In this document: one piece after another, positions 7,267 through 15,206 of the stretch | Layout of the letters: the number at the start of each line of letters is the position of its first letter | Numbering within the stretch: the first letter of the stretch is position 1 | Assembly: GCA_003599595.1 (NCBI GenBank) | Contig: QZIP01000023.1 | Location: forward strand, 1-33,600 | Source of the DNA: Candidatus Parcubacteria bacterium | Lineage (GTDB): Bacteria; Patescibacteriota; Microgenomatia; Levybacterales; GWA1-39-11 | Reading direction: 5' to 3' | DNA: 33,600 bases | Notes under the pieces: model-generated | Told to the model about the DNA's origin: nothing | What the model saw: only the letters and a program-made list of their open reading frames with translations | The model's database searches: none | Made by a program: the position numbers and the translations under genes

Positions 7267-7640
7267 TTAATGATTGTGTTGAATGTAATGAAGTTGGTTA
7301 TTCTATTGGAAATGTATTTGTTCATTTGTCAAGTACTATGATGTTTGGGAATTATGGGTTGGGTAATATAAGTATATCGTCTAGCGATGATGAAAAGCTA
7401 AAAGTGGAGGACATTAAAAAACTTTCCCCGAAGTCAGGAGATCTTTTGGTTTTTAAGTTTAAAGATCGTGTTGAAGGTTTGTATGAAAAGCTTAGAAATC
7501 ATTTAGATGACTGGGGATTTAAAGATATACATTTTGTTATTATGATAGAGGGTAATGATGTTTCTTGTCTAGATGAGGGGGAGATGGAGAAATTTGGATG
7601 GATTCGCAAACGTGAAAATCGTGGTTTTGAATTTTTATGA
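7263..7640 (+). CDS. Hypothetical protein
   Basis: A 125-residue protein whose ATG overlaps the stop of the cytochrome-like gene (ATGA). It is acidic with alternating beta-like and helical segments, and CVEC near the N-terminus. There is no signal peptide, so it is cytoplasmic, unlike its two exported neighbours. I do not recognise it. The overlap implies co-translation with the gene before it. Confidence 0.6.
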   Translation: MINDCVECNEVGYSIGNVFVHLSSTMMFGNYGLGNISISSSDDEKLKVEDIKKLSPKSGDLLVFKFKDRVEGLYEKLRNHLDDWGFKDIHFVIMIEGNDVSCLDEGEMEKFGWIRKRENRGFEFL

Positions 7641-7659
7641 TCCTTATCTAGAGGTATAT

Positions 7660-8691
7660 ATGCGTTGGTTCCTTTTAGTTTTTGTAGTGTTAATTGCTAT
7701 TTTGGTTAGTATTCCTTCAGCTCAATCAGCTGAAGTAGTTAATAGTGATGGATATGTGCATGCTGATGGCTTTTATGTCAAAAATGGTGTGACTCATACT
7801 CGTGATATTGTTTGGTATAAGAAATGGGTTTGGGTTAATGCTTGTTATAAGGGTGGTTGCTATGTAAATGGTTATTGGACATACACTTGGGAATACTATT
7901 ATGAATATACTCCAGTAAAGCTGCCAGCTGCTTCTGATCCTGAATGGCGCATTAAGTTGTTAGCTATTGCTGCGGCTCGTGACAAGGCCGAAGGCAAGTT
8001 GCGTTATTATGCCCAAGAACAGAATCATTTCTTGGAAGCTGTTAATGCTTTGGGTCTTCATGGTAATTTTAGATATGAGGCTTATGGTCGTAACCCAGTA
8101 GCTCCTACTGGATATGGTAATTTACAATTATCTCATGCTGGTATAAATGGAAATACTATTTATGGATATAGCTATTCACAGGTTGCTGATGCTTACGGAC
8201 ATACTGATTTAAACGCTTTATATCAACAGTCTGGGTTCCTTACTAAGAACGCGCAGCAGCTTGCAGGACAAGCTAATAGCGAGTTTAACGCTTTAATCCA
8301 GCAGGCTGGTGGAAACGCTGCTAGGATTGCTGAGATACTTGCTAAAGGTAAGGTTGGAAGGGATGTTATCGAAAGTATCAAGGGAAGTCCAGAAACTAGA
8401 GTTGAAACAAAAGTTAATGGAACTGTAACTGTTCCAAATACTGTTAATGCGTCTAGTGATGTTGTTCAGAGTTTCTTGAAATTAAGTGGACCAGCAACAT
8501 GTGTTGCTTGTCATAGTGGAAATAAGTTGGAAGGTGGATTTGATGTTTCTAGGATTCCAACTATGGAACCACAAGAAATAATTGAAAAAGTTCTACCAAG
8601 ATTAGTGGATAAGAATGAAAAGAATAGAATGCCAAAAGGACTTCCTGCTTTAACTGGTGAACAAGTTAGACAATTTATTGGTGGAAATTAA
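7660..8691 (+). CDS. Exported cytochrome-c-like protein, C-terminal CxxCH domain
   Basis: A 343-residue protein. The ATG at 7660 is preferred to an upstream in-frame start at 7573 because it begins a signal peptide (MRWFLLVFVVLIAILVSIPSAQSA), has GAGG just upstream and follows the previous stop. The N-terminal part is rich in Tyr, Trp and Gly (about residues 20-90), and the middle is Ala/Gln-rich and helical. The C-terminal 70 residues look like a small c-type cytochrome domain: CVACH at residues 281-285, then a Gly-Gly-Phe-Asp segment, then NRMPKG (possible Met axial ligand) and a final LTGEQVRQFI helix. It matches the planctomycete cytochrome type in outline. Expected location: periplasm or envelope. 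Confidence 0.75.
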   Translation: MRWFLLVFVVLIAILVSIPSAQSAEVVNSDGYVHADGFYVKNGVTHTRDIVWYKKWVWVNACYKGGCYVNGYWTYTWEYYYEYTPVKLPAASDPEWRIKLLAIAAARDKAEGKLRYYAQEQNHFLEAVNALGLHGNFRYEAYGRNPVAPTGYGNLQLSHAGINGNTIYGYSYSQVADAYGHTDLNALYQQSGFLTKNAQQLAGQANSEFNALIQQAGGNAARIAEILAKGKVGRDVIESIKGSPETRVETKVNGTVTVPNTVNASSDVVQSFLKLSGPATCVACHSGNKLEGGFDVSRIPTMEPQEIIEKVLPRLVDKNEKNRMPKGLPALTGEQVRQFIGGN

Positions 8692-8946
8692 ATGTGTGTG
8701 TATTCTATGGTAATGGATCACTACTATGAAAAGTTTCAAGAAAAGAAGTCCATTCCATGGCCCCCTTACGTTTATCCACCGCAGCCAATGATCACTCAGG
8801 AAGAGATTGAGGAATTTAGGAAGTTATTAGAACGCGCAAAGGAATATGATAAGAAGAATAATGAGCCTGATTGTGAACTGGAAGAGAAGCGTAAAAAGGT
8901 GAAGGATCTGGCTAAAGAGTTGGGTGTTGAGATAGCGTTTTTGTAA
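8692..8946 (+). CDS. Small hypothetical protein
   Basis: An 84-residue protein starting directly after the stop of the CxxCH gene. A Pro/Trp/Tyr-rich N-terminal part (PWPPYVYPPQP) is followed by a charged helix (EEIEEFRKLLERAKEYD) and a Lys/Glu-rich tail ending LGVEIAFL. It has no export signal. Direct abutment suggests the same messenger. Function not recognised. Confidence 0.65.
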   Translation: MCVYSMVMDHYYEKFQEKKSIPWPPYVYPPQPMITQEEIEEFRKLLERAKEYDKKNNEPDCELEEKRKKVKDLAKELGVEIAFL

Positions 8947-8964
8947 TTCTCAGAAAGGTCAAGT

Positions 8965-9264
8965 ATGAGAAAGTTTGTGTATGGTTTGATCGCAGCTGCA
9001 GCTCTGTTTATTGCAGCACCAAAGGCTCAGGCAAGTAATGTGTTTTTCGTAACTGATTCATTTACTCCTGTGACTGTGGTTTCTACTAATTTTGGAACAA
9101 CTACTTTTTTCACTCCTAATAACAGAGTGTTTGTCAGAGGGTTTAATCCTTTTGTCAGAGTTAACAATGTTGTAGTTGTGCAAAATCGTGGATTTTTCAG
9201 AGACCGTGTGGTTGTTCGTGGGTTTCGTGGTCGTGTAGTTGTAAATAACGTTTTTGTTCGGTAA
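8965..9264 (+). CDS. Small secreted Val/Arg/Phe-rich protein
   Basis: A 99-residue protein with a textbook signal peptide (MRKFVYGLIAAAALFIAAPKAQA) and a highly repetitive mature part dominated by Val, Phe, Asn and Arg (FVRGFNPFVRVNN..., RVVVRGFRGRVVV). The net charge is strongly positive and the pattern alternates, suggesting a beta-rich, envelope-binding or self-associating peptide. AAAGG lies about eight bases upstream. It is the last gene before two hairpins at 9273-9319. No family recognised. Confidence 0.7.
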   Translation: MRKFVYGLIAAAALFIAAPKAQASNVFFVTDSFTPVTVVSTNFGTTTFFTPNNRVFVRGFNPFVRVNNVVVVQNRGFFRDRVVVRGFRGRVVVNNVFVR

Positions 9265-9272
9265 TCACTTTA

Positions 9273-9319
9273 ATCTCCGTTGGAATTAAACATCCCAACG
9301 GAGATCCTCCTTTTGGAGG
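9273..9319 (+). promoter_or_regulatory. Tandem hairpins, second hides the ribosome site
   Basis: A perfect 11-pair stem (9273-9283 with 9295-9305) is followed immediately by CCTCC-TTTT-GGAGG (9306-9319). The GGAGG in the second stem is the Shine-Dalgarno sequence of the ATG at 9325, so folding would block initiation. There is no T-run, so this is not a standard terminator. Translational control or a processed RNA end is more likely. Confidence 0.6.
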
Positions 9320-9324
9320 TTAGT

Positions 9325-9693
9325 ATGGGTGATGTATTTGTAGTTTGTGTTATTATTGTTGGATTGTTGTTGTGCTGTTGGAACATTGTACTTACAATAC
9401 AAAACCGTCGTCGCAAAGCAGATATTGAATATTTCTGCAAATACCTTTCTGAATTTTCAATCAAGTTTAATAAATTAGTCGTAACTGTTTCGAACCATTC
9501 TACTACAATATGGTTTCTGGCAGAGAACGATCATCTTAGTATAGCTGCACTTAGTCAAATTAAACAGACTATAAAGCAGTTAGAGATTGAGGTGCAAGAA
9601 TTTTTAAATAGTATGGATGACGGTTCTGGATATGGGGAATCTTGGAAAAATGGATATAGACCAGATGGATCTAAAATTGATGATGATGAATAA
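9325..9693 (+). CDS. Small membrane protein with cytoplasmic tail
   Basis: A 122-residue protein. The ATG at 9325, six bases after GGAGG, is chosen over an in-frame ATG at 9280 that lies within the hairpin arm. Residues 4-25 form one strong membrane segment (VFVVCVIIVGLLLCC). It is followed by a basic stop-transfer patch (QNRRRKAD), a helical region and an acidic C-terminus. This resembles a single-pass inner-membrane protein. A holin- or spanin-like role cannot be excluded, but nothing specific supports one. Confidence 0.65.
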   Translation: MGDVFVVCVIIVGLLLCCWNIVLTIQNRRRKADIEYFCKYLSEFSIKFNKLVVTVSNHSTTIWFLAENDHLSIAALSQIKQTIKQLEIEVQEFLNSMDDGSGYGESWKNGYRPDGSKIDDDE

Positions 9694-9707
9694 ATTTGGT
9701 GAAAATT

Positions 9708-9968
9708 ATGAGATGGGCTTTGGCTGCCTTAATGTCAATGATGATATTGGGTTATGGATGGTCCATATATGCTGAGATTAATTTAGGACAAGAATGGACA
9801 ACATCTCATATGGTGAGATATTTTTTTATTCATCGTTCACCAGTAGGACTTTGGCTTGCTGGTTGGATTTGTTGTAGATTGGTTTGTACATGTTTTCCAG
9901 ATATTAAATGGTGGCGCACCGATTTATTAGTTTTAGGAGGTATATTTATAGGACATTTGTTTTGGTAG
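9708..9968 (+). CDS. Small integral membrane protein
   Basis: An 86-residue protein with two or three hydrophobic segments (residues 3-20, about 45-65, and the C-terminal LLVLGGIFIGHLFW). The ATG at 9708 has GGTGA six bases upstream; GTG at 9699 and TTG at 9696 are possible alternatives. It follows another membrane protein, so the pair could form a lysis (holin/antiholin-like) unit. That is inference from position and topology only. Confidence 0.6.
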   Translation: MRWALAALMSMMILGYGWSIYAEINLGQEWTTSHMVRYFFIHRSPVGLWLAGWICCRLVCTCFPDIKWWRTDLLVLGGIFIGHLFW

Positions 9969-10024
9969 GAAGGGGAGGAGAAAATTTAAAAAGGTTCCTC
10001 TAAATACCATGTGAGATTGTCCCT

Positions 10025-10216
10025 ATGTACCAAGTTTGGATTAGAGACTCATATCGTGCTAAGTGGCGTAAATTAAACACCAGAGAATTTCAAGAAGAGT
10101 GGGAAGCTAATTGGTATATAGATAGAAGATTGGATTTAGGTAAAGAAGGAGAAGCAGTCCCTGTATTAATTAGTGAAACTCCTTGGACATCAAATAAAAG
10201 TAGAAATCTTGGGTAA
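10025..10216 (+). CDS. Hypothetical 63-residue protein
   Basis: A short protein rich in Trp, Arg and Tyr (YQVWIRDSYRAKWRKLNTREF) with no close ribosome site. GGGGAGGAG lies about 45 bases upstream, and TTCCTC between them may pair with it. There is no membrane segment. Codon use resembles that of its neighbours. Not recognised. Confidence 0.5.
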   Translation: MYQVWIRDSYRAKWRKLNTREFQEEWEANWYIDRRLDLGKEGEAVPVLISETPWTSNKSRNLG

Positions 10217-10220
10217 TAAA

Positions 10221-10466
10221 ATGCATGATAATGATAACCCCTGTTGCTCTAGTGAGCAACAAGCATGGATTGATTTAGTTCAAGGATTAAGAAGTCATTT
10301 GGCTAAACATATAAATAAGAAACCTCAAATATCTCTTACAGGAATTGGTGGATTAATTGAGTTGACATCTTATTTAATACAACTACATGCAAATGCGTCA
10401 GCATTTGATGAGACTTGTCAAGCTGTTAAAGCAAGACAATTAAAAAGACAAAGATTATGTGAATAA
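10221..10466 (+). CDS. Hypothetical small helical protein
   Basis: An 81-residue protein from the ATG at 10221, four bases after the previous stop. An in-frame ATG at 10173 would overlap the previous gene by 44 bases and is less likely. It has CC near the N-terminus, then helices with a basic C-terminus (KARQLKRQRLCE). The next gene begins with GTG eight bases before its end. Function unknown. Confidence 0.5.
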   Translation: MHDNDNPCCSSEQQAWIDLVQGLRSHLAKHINKKPQISLTGIGGLIELTSYLIQLHANASAFDETCQAVKARQLKRQRLCE

Positions 10467-10677
10467 ACATAGTGAAGAACGTAGGATAGCTTCTAAAATT
10501 GTTGAGGCAGCTATGAAGTCTCTTCAATCTATGGAGTCATTTAATAAATTATTTGAAAAATCAGATTCCAAGCTATATTATCACTATATAGATGTTTTAA
10601 CTGATGTTGTGGAGAAGATAATAATATTAGAGTGGCCTTATTTTGAAGATGATGATCTTTTTTACTCAGGTGGATAA
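10459..10677 (+). CDS. Hypothetical small protein (GTG start)
   Basis: A 72-residue protein starting at GTG and overlapping the previous gene by eight bases. It is predicted helical, with an acidic, aromatic C-terminus (EWPYFEDDDLFY). No motif recognised; the overlap and the immediate spacing to the next gene at 10680 support it. Confidence 0.5.
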   Translation: MNKHSEERRIASKIVEAAMKSLQSMESFNKLFEKSDSKLYYHYIDVLTDVVEKIIILEWPYFEDDDLFYSGG

Positions 10678-10679
10678 AT

Positions 10680-10874
10680 ATGTCAGTTGAACATGGTTGG
10701 CGCGATCAATCAATGCCAAAAGTTGAAAGAAGAAGTTTATCAGAAGAAAATTCTGGGAATGAGCAATTACATTTTACGATTTCAAATCTTAGAGCAATAA
10801 TATTGAAACATGAAGCAACAATAGAAAGATTGCAAAGGCAATTAGCAGAAGAGAAGATTAAGAATATGTCTTAA
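10680..10874 (+). CDS. Small coiled-coil protein
   Basis: A 64-residue protein. The C-terminal half (LHFTISNLRAIILKHEATI and onward) has heptad spacing of Leu/Ile and would form a coiled coil. Its stop TAA shares a base with the ATG at 10874. No function recognised. Confidence 0.55.
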   Translation: MSVEHGWRDQSMPKVERRSLSEENSGNEQLHFTISNLRAIILKHEATIERLQRQLAEEKIKNMS

Positions 10875-11944
10875 TGGGGGAGGAAATATGTGCAAGGCAG
10901 CTTGTTGTTTATTTGATTTTAAAAATAGGTGGTTGTGTGAAAAAGAAGAGTTTACCTGCTGAATTGGTTTGTGAGTTACTTGAACAATTTCCAGATGCTC
11001 CTGCTTTAACATTGGCTAAAAAAGCATATAGGGAGAATCCTGGTTATTGGTCTACACAAGAAGCTTGCAGAAAAATGTTCCAGTATTATTTGGGAGTATG
11101 TGGCAGAGAGAATTTATCTAATTTGAAAGACAAGAAGTTTGTAAGAGAACCAAGAAAATCTGGATGGTCAGATGTTATTCCAGAAGCTTTAGTCCAGCTT
11201 AATGATTGGAATACATTACAAATATCTGGCCCTAACAAAACATTGATTTTAGCTGATGCTCATATACCATTTCATGATGAAGAAGCATTGAGTCTTGCTT
11301 TAGATTATGGAGCTAAAGAAGATCCTTCCATAATTATTCTTAATGGTGATATGGTTGACCATTATGCTTTATCCCGTTGGGAAAAGAATCCTGCGTTTAG
11401 AAGATTTCCCGAAGAAGTTAAATCAACTATTTATTTCTTATCTGGCCTTCGCAAAAGGTTTCCAAAAGCTAGAATCATATATAAGCATGGTAATCACGAA
11501 GAGCGTTTTGATGCTTATATGAGAATGAAGGCAATTGATTTGCTTGGCATTCCTCAGTTTGATTGGAAAAACGTTTATGATTTAGACAAGTATAATATCG
11601 AATTAGTAAGTCAAAAACGCCCAATCAGACTTGGTAAATTGAATATTATTCATGGTCATGAGTATGTATTCAACATTTCTAATCCAGTAAATCCTGCTCG
11701 TGGAATGTTTTTAAAAGCCAAAGCCCATGTGTTGGGTGGGCATTTTCATCAAACTTCTCAACATAGTGAGAAGAGTTTAGAGCAACATGTTATTTCTGCT
11801 TGGTCTACTGGATGTTTATGTGATTTGCATCCAGAGTATAGACCTTTAAATCCTTGGAACCATGGTTTTGCTTTTGTTATCACGGATGATGAAGGCGGGT
11901 TTCATGTGGAAAATCTTAGAATAGTTATGGGTAAAGTTTGGTAA
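10874..11944 (+). CDS. Calcineurin-like metallophosphoesterase
   Basis: A 356-residue protein with all metallophosphoesterase motifs in order: DAH (128-130), GD in LNGDMVDH (158-159), GNHE (206-209), HGH (260-262) and GHFH (289-292). Together these residues bind two metal ions. The N-terminal 115 residues are a separate helical region with no motif I know. The start is uncertain: ATG at 10874 overlaps the previous stop, while GTG at 10937 has AGGTGG upstream. Substrate unknown; phage relatives act on nucleic-acid phosphate ends or cyclic nucleotides. It precedes a homing endonuclease and nucleotide-metabolism genes. Confidence 0.9.
   Translation: MGEEICARQLVVYLILKIGGCVKKKSLPAELVCELLEQFPDAPALTLAKKAYRENPGYWSTQEACRKMFQYYLGVCGRENLSNLKDKKFVREPRKSGWSDVIPEALVQLNDWNTLQISGPNKTLILADAHIPFHDEEALSLALDYGAKEDPSIIILNGDMVDHYALSRWEKNPAFRRFPEEVKSTIYFLSGLRKRFPKARIIYKHGNHEERFDAYMRMKAIDLLGIPQFDWKNVYDLDKYNIELVSQKRPIRLGKLNIIHGHEYVFNISNPVNPARGMFLKAKAHVLGGHFHQTSQHSEKSLEQHVISAWSTGCLCDLHPEYRPLNPWNHGFAFVITDDEGGFHVENLRIVMGKVW
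10888..10962 (+). CDS. Possible nested 24-residue Cys-rich ORF
   Basis: GGGGGAGG sits four bases upstream of an ATG at 10888 that opens a different frame inside the 5' end of the phosphoesterase gene. Its 24-residue product has five cysteines. The strong ribosome site, with no better candidate nearby, is the only support. It may instead serve translation of the phosphoesterase from GTG 10937. Confidence 0.2.
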   Translation: MCKAACCLFDFKNRWLCEKEEFTC

Positions 11945-12730
11945 ATGCCAATAATAATTAAAGTATGTGAGTTTTGCTCTGTATTATTTAATTGTCACAA
12001 TCCTAAACGTAGATTTTGCGGTCTCAAATGCAGCTCTAAATATTCAGGAAGTTTGAAAAAAGGTAAAAAGCTATCCCAAAAACATAGAGAACGTCTTAGT
12101 GTTTCTGCTAAACGTAGGAATAAATGGGTTGGAAAGGATAATCCTAATTACCAAAATAAAACGTTGAGTAGGGAGGATGTGTATAATAGATGGAAAAAGT
12201 CTATGAAAATAAGGGGCCAGCCTTGGGGAGAAAAAGAACGCAAGGAACATTCTGAAAGAATGTTAGGACCAACAAATGGAATGAGAGGAAAATCTCATAC
12301 AGATAAATACAAAAGAAATATGTCTGAATTAAAAATTCAACAATATAAGGATGGAATTGTTAAATTCAGATCTAGTCATTCTTCAAAAGCAGAATTAGAA
12401 GTAGGAGAACTATTAAATAGTTGGGGACTAGCTCCTGTTCCCCAGTTTCAAATTAGAGGATTTACATACTTTTACGACTTTTACATTCCATCTTTAAATC
12501 TAATATTGGAATTTAATGGTGATTATTGGCATGCAAACCCAAATAAATACAAGTCTGGAACTTTAATCAAATTTATGAATCAAGATTCTGTATTAGTGGA
12601 TGAAGTTTGGGAAAGAGATTCAATTAAAACAAAAACAGCTTTGGATAATGGATTTAAAATAGTTGTGTTGTGGGAGAATGAATTCATGTTAAATGGTGAG
12701 AAGGCGTTGAGGGGATTGTTAAAAATATGA
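11945..12730 (+). CDS. Free-standing homing endonuclease, Vsr-like nuclease domain
   Basis: A 261-residue protein starting directly after the phosphoesterase stop. The N-terminus has a zinc-finger pattern (C8, C11, C25, C29). It is followed by very basic segments of NUMOD3-like DNA-binding type (GPTNGMRGKSHTDKYKRNMS, about 108-127). The C-terminal domain has E150, D178 in FYDFYIPSLNLILEFNGDYW, E189 and H196. That is the layout of the Vsr/EDxHD nuclease fold known from phage homing enzymes. It likely cuts a site in a related genome lacking the insert, spreading itself. It overlaps the next gene by four bases. No duplicated gene end was seen here, unlike the inserts at 18818 and 30165. Confidence 0.85.
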   Translation: MPIIIKVCEFCSVLFNCHNPKRRFCGLKCSSKYSGSLKKGKKLSQKHRERLSVSAKRRNKWVGKDNPNYQNKTLSREDVYNRWKKSMKIRGQPWGEKERKEHSERMLGPTNGMRGKSHTDKYKRNMSELKIQQYKDGIVKFRSSHSSKAELEVGELLNSWGLAPVPQFQIRGFTYFYDFYIPSLNLILEFNGDYWHANPNKYKSGTLIKFMNQDSVLVDEVWERDSIKTKTALDNGFKIVVLWENEFMLNGEKALRGLLKI

Positions 12731-13281
12731 ACACAATAAGAATATGTCTTTTAGATGTGGATGGTGTGCTTGCTAATTTTGAAGCTTCTGCAATGAAAGC
12801 AATGGGTATAACTAAGGAAGAGTTATATACTAAGGTGCCTCCTGGAAAATGGAGTATGAATGAACCGTTTATGAGTGATGATGATTTTTGGAAGTGTATA
12901 GATGCGGTTCCTGATTTTTGGGAGACGTTACCTAAATATGATGATGCAGATGATATCGTTAAAGTTTGTCAAAAGTATTTTGGTGATCAAATAATTGTGG
13001 TTACAACTCCTCCTAAGAATCCATTATCGTATGCTGGAAAAGCTCATTGGATGAAGCATAATTTTCCAAAGTTATACAGACAAACTTTCATTGGTCCTAA
13101 GAAACATATGTTAGGGCATCCAGGTGCCGTATTGGTGGATGATTACGAATTGAATTGTAGTAAATTTCAAGAAACTGGTGGGCAAATTGTGCTAGTTCCA
13201 AATAGAGGGAATAAACATTATGAATTGATTTCAGATAGAGTTAAGTATGTGGATGAAAGATTGAAAGAACTTTGTAGTTGA
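12727..13281 (+). CDS. 5'(3')-deoxyribonucleotidase-like HAD phosphatase
   Basis: A 184-residue protein. HAD motif I is LLDVDGVLANF, with nucleophile D10 and acid D12. Motif II is the VVTT strand near 91-94, and motif IV is LVDDYELN (D138, D139). The small size and the LPKYDDADDIV segment fit the NT5C-type deoxyribonucleotidase family, which removes phosphate from dNMPs. With the deaminase and kinase that follow, it would tune deoxynucleotide pools during infection. Confidence 0.85.
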   Translation: MNTIRICLLDVDGVLANFEASAMKAMGITKEELYTKVPPGKWSMNEPFMSDDDFWKCIDAVPDFWETLPKYDDADDIVKVCQKYFGDQIIVVTTPPKNPLSYAGKAHWMKHNFPKLYRQTFIGPKKHMLGHPGAVLVDDYELNCSKFQETGGQIVLVPNRGNKHYELISDRVKYVDERLKELCS

Positions 13282-13290
13282 GGGGGAGAA

Positions 13291-13968
13291 ATGGTTGAGT
13301 TGTCCGAAAAGTTTATCCATAAGTATATGAGGAAAGCTAAAGCTGTAGCAGATGATAACAAAATCTGTTATAGTAGACAGCTTGGTGCTGTAATTATTAA
13401 AGTGTATGATGATGGAACTTCCAGGGGTGTTAGTAGTGGTTATAATGGACCTCCTAAGAAAACCCCTCATTGTGACACAGAAGAGTATTTGAGAGAAGTG
13501 TTTTGGCCGCAATTAACTTATGAAGAAAAATGTACAGCTGCTAAGAAAGTAAATTTAGTTGTTACAGTTCCAGAAAATGATGAAGGTGGTAATGAGTATT
13601 TGGATATATTAGCCAGTTGCAGTTTTGCAAAGAGCGCTGCAGGTTGTGGAAGCTGCCCTAGAAGATTGATAGACGCTAAAACTGGACAAAGGGTTGAGTT
13701 ATGTTCTTGCCAACACGCTGAGCGAAATGCTATATACAATGCAACTGAAGACACTTATGGATGTTGGATGTTTTGTTGGTGTGGTGTTCCTTGTTCAGAT
13801 TGTACTGGAGCCATTATTAATGCTGGTATTAAAAGAGTGTATTGTTTAGATGATAATACTGGTGCTCATAAAGGTGATTATAGTTATTCTTCTAGATGGT
13901 TATTTGAAAAAGCTGGTGTTAAGTTAGTTTGTATGAATAAAGAATTATTTCTGGAGGAGCAGAAATGA
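13291..13968 (+). CDS. dCMP deaminase family protein
   Basis: A 225-residue protein with the zinc deaminase signature: HAE (142-144) and PCSDC (167-171). Extra cysteines at about 110-140 (CGSCP, CSC) suggest a second zinc site, as in phage dCMP deaminases. It converts dCMP to dUMP, feeding thymidylate synthesis. GGGGGAG lies just upstream of the ATG. Its stop overlaps the kinase gene (ATGA). Confidence 0.9.
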   Translation: MVELSEKFIHKYMRKAKAVADDNKICYSRQLGAVIIKVYDDGTSRGVSSGYNGPPKKTPHCDTEEYLREVFWPQLTYEEKCTAAKKVNLVVTVPENDEGGNEYLDILASCSFAKSAAGCGSCPRRLIDAKTGQRVELCSCQHAERNAIYNATEDTYGCWMFCWCGVPCSDCTGAIINAGIKRVYCLDDNTGAHKGDYSYSSRWLFEKAGVKLVCMNKELFLEEQK

Positions 13969-14606
13969 AACTGATTGCAATTAGTGGCAGAAAACAAAGC
14001 GGTAAAGATACTTTAGGTAATTTTCTAATAGCTGATTATGGAGCTAAGAAGTATGGATGGGCTGATTCTTTGAAAAGAATGATTGGGGATTTGTTTGTCG
14101 TACCAGATGAATGGTTGTGGGGAACTGAAGAAGATAAGAATAATCTGACTTGTGTGAAATGGAAAGATCTTCCCCATTGGTATGTATTAGTTACAGAAGC
14201 TATTCATAGAGGTGAAACAGAAAAAGAAGTAGAATTAAGGGGTGATCAATATTTGACTGTCAGAGAGTTACTTCAACAGTTTGGAACTGGTATTGTTAGA
14301 ACAATGTATTGTGATGCTTGGGTAAATGCGGGAAAAGCAAGATTAAGAAGGGAAAAGCCTAAGTTTGCCGTTATAATTGATATGAGATTTCCAAATGAAT
14401 TATTTGCAGTGAAGGAATTAGGAGGCAAATGTATAAGACTAACAAGGAAACAGGATGAACCTGCTAATCATGAAAGTGAATGGTCTTTGGACCCAGATAA
14501 GTTTGATTGGCGAAATTTTGATGCTGTAATTGACAATAGTAAAATGAATTTGAAAGAGCAAGAAGAAGCTCTTGTTAATGTTATGAAAGGTTGGGGTTGG
14601 ATTTAA
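13965..14606 (+). CDS. Deoxynucleoside monophosphate kinase
   Basis: A 213-residue P-loop kinase. The N-terminal ISGRKQSGKDT (Walker A, residues 6-16) has the SGKDT form typical of phage dNMP kinases. It is followed by a WADSLKRMIGDLF segment and a central RELLQQFGTG helix, then IIDMRFPNEL with a conserved Arg. It phosphorylates dNMPs to dNDPs using ATP. GGAGGAG lies five bases upstream within the deaminase gene, and the two genes overlap by four bases. Confidence 0.88.
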   Translation: MKLIAISGRKQSGKDTLGNFLIADYGAKKYGWADSLKRMIGDLFVVPDEWLWGTEEDKNNLTCVKWKDLPHWYVLVTEAIHRGETEKEVELRGDQYLTVRELLQQFGTGIVRTMYCDAWVNAGKARLRREKPKFAVIIDMRFPNELFAVKELGGKCIRLTRKQDEPANHESEWSLDPDKFDWRNFDAVIDNSKMNLKEQEEALVNVMKGWGWI

Positions 14607-14827
14607 TGAGTTTTAGTTTTATTACAGATAACACCAAGTTGAAATACAACAAGTTATGGTCGCCTGATTTTCCCTATTGTAATAATTGTGGGATCATAAC
14701 TGCATGTTCTAGAGGAATTTGTACTGGATGCCAAGACTCAGTTCCATGGGATCTTGAACGCACTACAAGATTGACCGATATAATTACTAAAGATTGGGAC
14801 ATAGAAGAAAGTACAACGGAGTACTAA
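14606..14827 (+). CDS. Small zinc-ribbon protein
   Basis: A 73-residue protein whose ATG overlaps the kinase stop. A TTG at 14591 would extend it by five residues but has no advantage. CNNC and CTGC are spaced about 13 residues apart, a classical zinc ribbon. An acidic tail follows. Possibly nucleic-acid-binding; family not recognised. Confidence 0.65.
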   Translation: MSFSFITDNTKLKYNKLWSPDFPYCNNCGIITACSRGICTGCQDSVPWDLERTTRLTDIITKDWDIEESTTEY

Positions 14828-14828
14828 T

Positions 14829-15206
14829 ATGGAATCTTGTGGGTTAACTGTCTTATTGTTATCTTTATTTTTGGATTCTTATGCGTTTAGTGCTCGTCAC
14901 CAAGCTCATAATGAACTTGAAAAAATGGGTGTTATTGCTATTCCACAAATGACGTTAGTTATCAAGGAAACAAAGTCATTGGAAGCTTATGTAAGACTTA
15001 AAAGACTTATAAATAGACAAAATACTGCTTTAGTAAGCAGTATGGTTAATGGACTACCACCATATATTGATAGTATACCGGAAGAAGGTTTAGGAGAACT
15101 TTGTTCATGCTTGAATAGGCACGATGTAGTAAATCATTACTTACAACTTGCTAGATCAGAAAGTTTAATGGAACGTCTTATTGATGAGCAAAAAACTATG
15201 TGGTAA
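14829..15206 (+). CDS. Protein with planctomycete-type RxxAxxELEKxG module
   Basis: A 125-residue protein beginning with a hydrophobic segment (CGLTVLLLSLFLDSYAF). Residues 21-62 read ARHQAHNELEKMGVIAIPQM...SLEAYVRLKRL. This matches in outline a helical repeat often found in planctomycete proteins (RxxAxxELxxLGxxAxPxL...SxExxxRxxxL), as I recall it. The rest is helical. Role unknown; perhaps a scaffold acquired from the host. Confidence 0.6.
   Translation: MESCGLTVLLLSLFLDSYAFSARHQAHNELEKMGVIAIPQMTLVIKETKSLEAYVRLKRLINRQNTALVSSMVNGLPPYIDSIPEEGLGELCSCLNRHDVVNHYLQLARSESLMERLIDEQKTMW

Noticed and set aside
11945-12760. Duplicated gene start around the first homing endonuclease (MPIIIKVC versus MNTIRIC)
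   Set aside because: The resemblance covers only a few hydrophobic residues and the DNA does not align well, unlike the 13-base exact repeat at 30166/30992.
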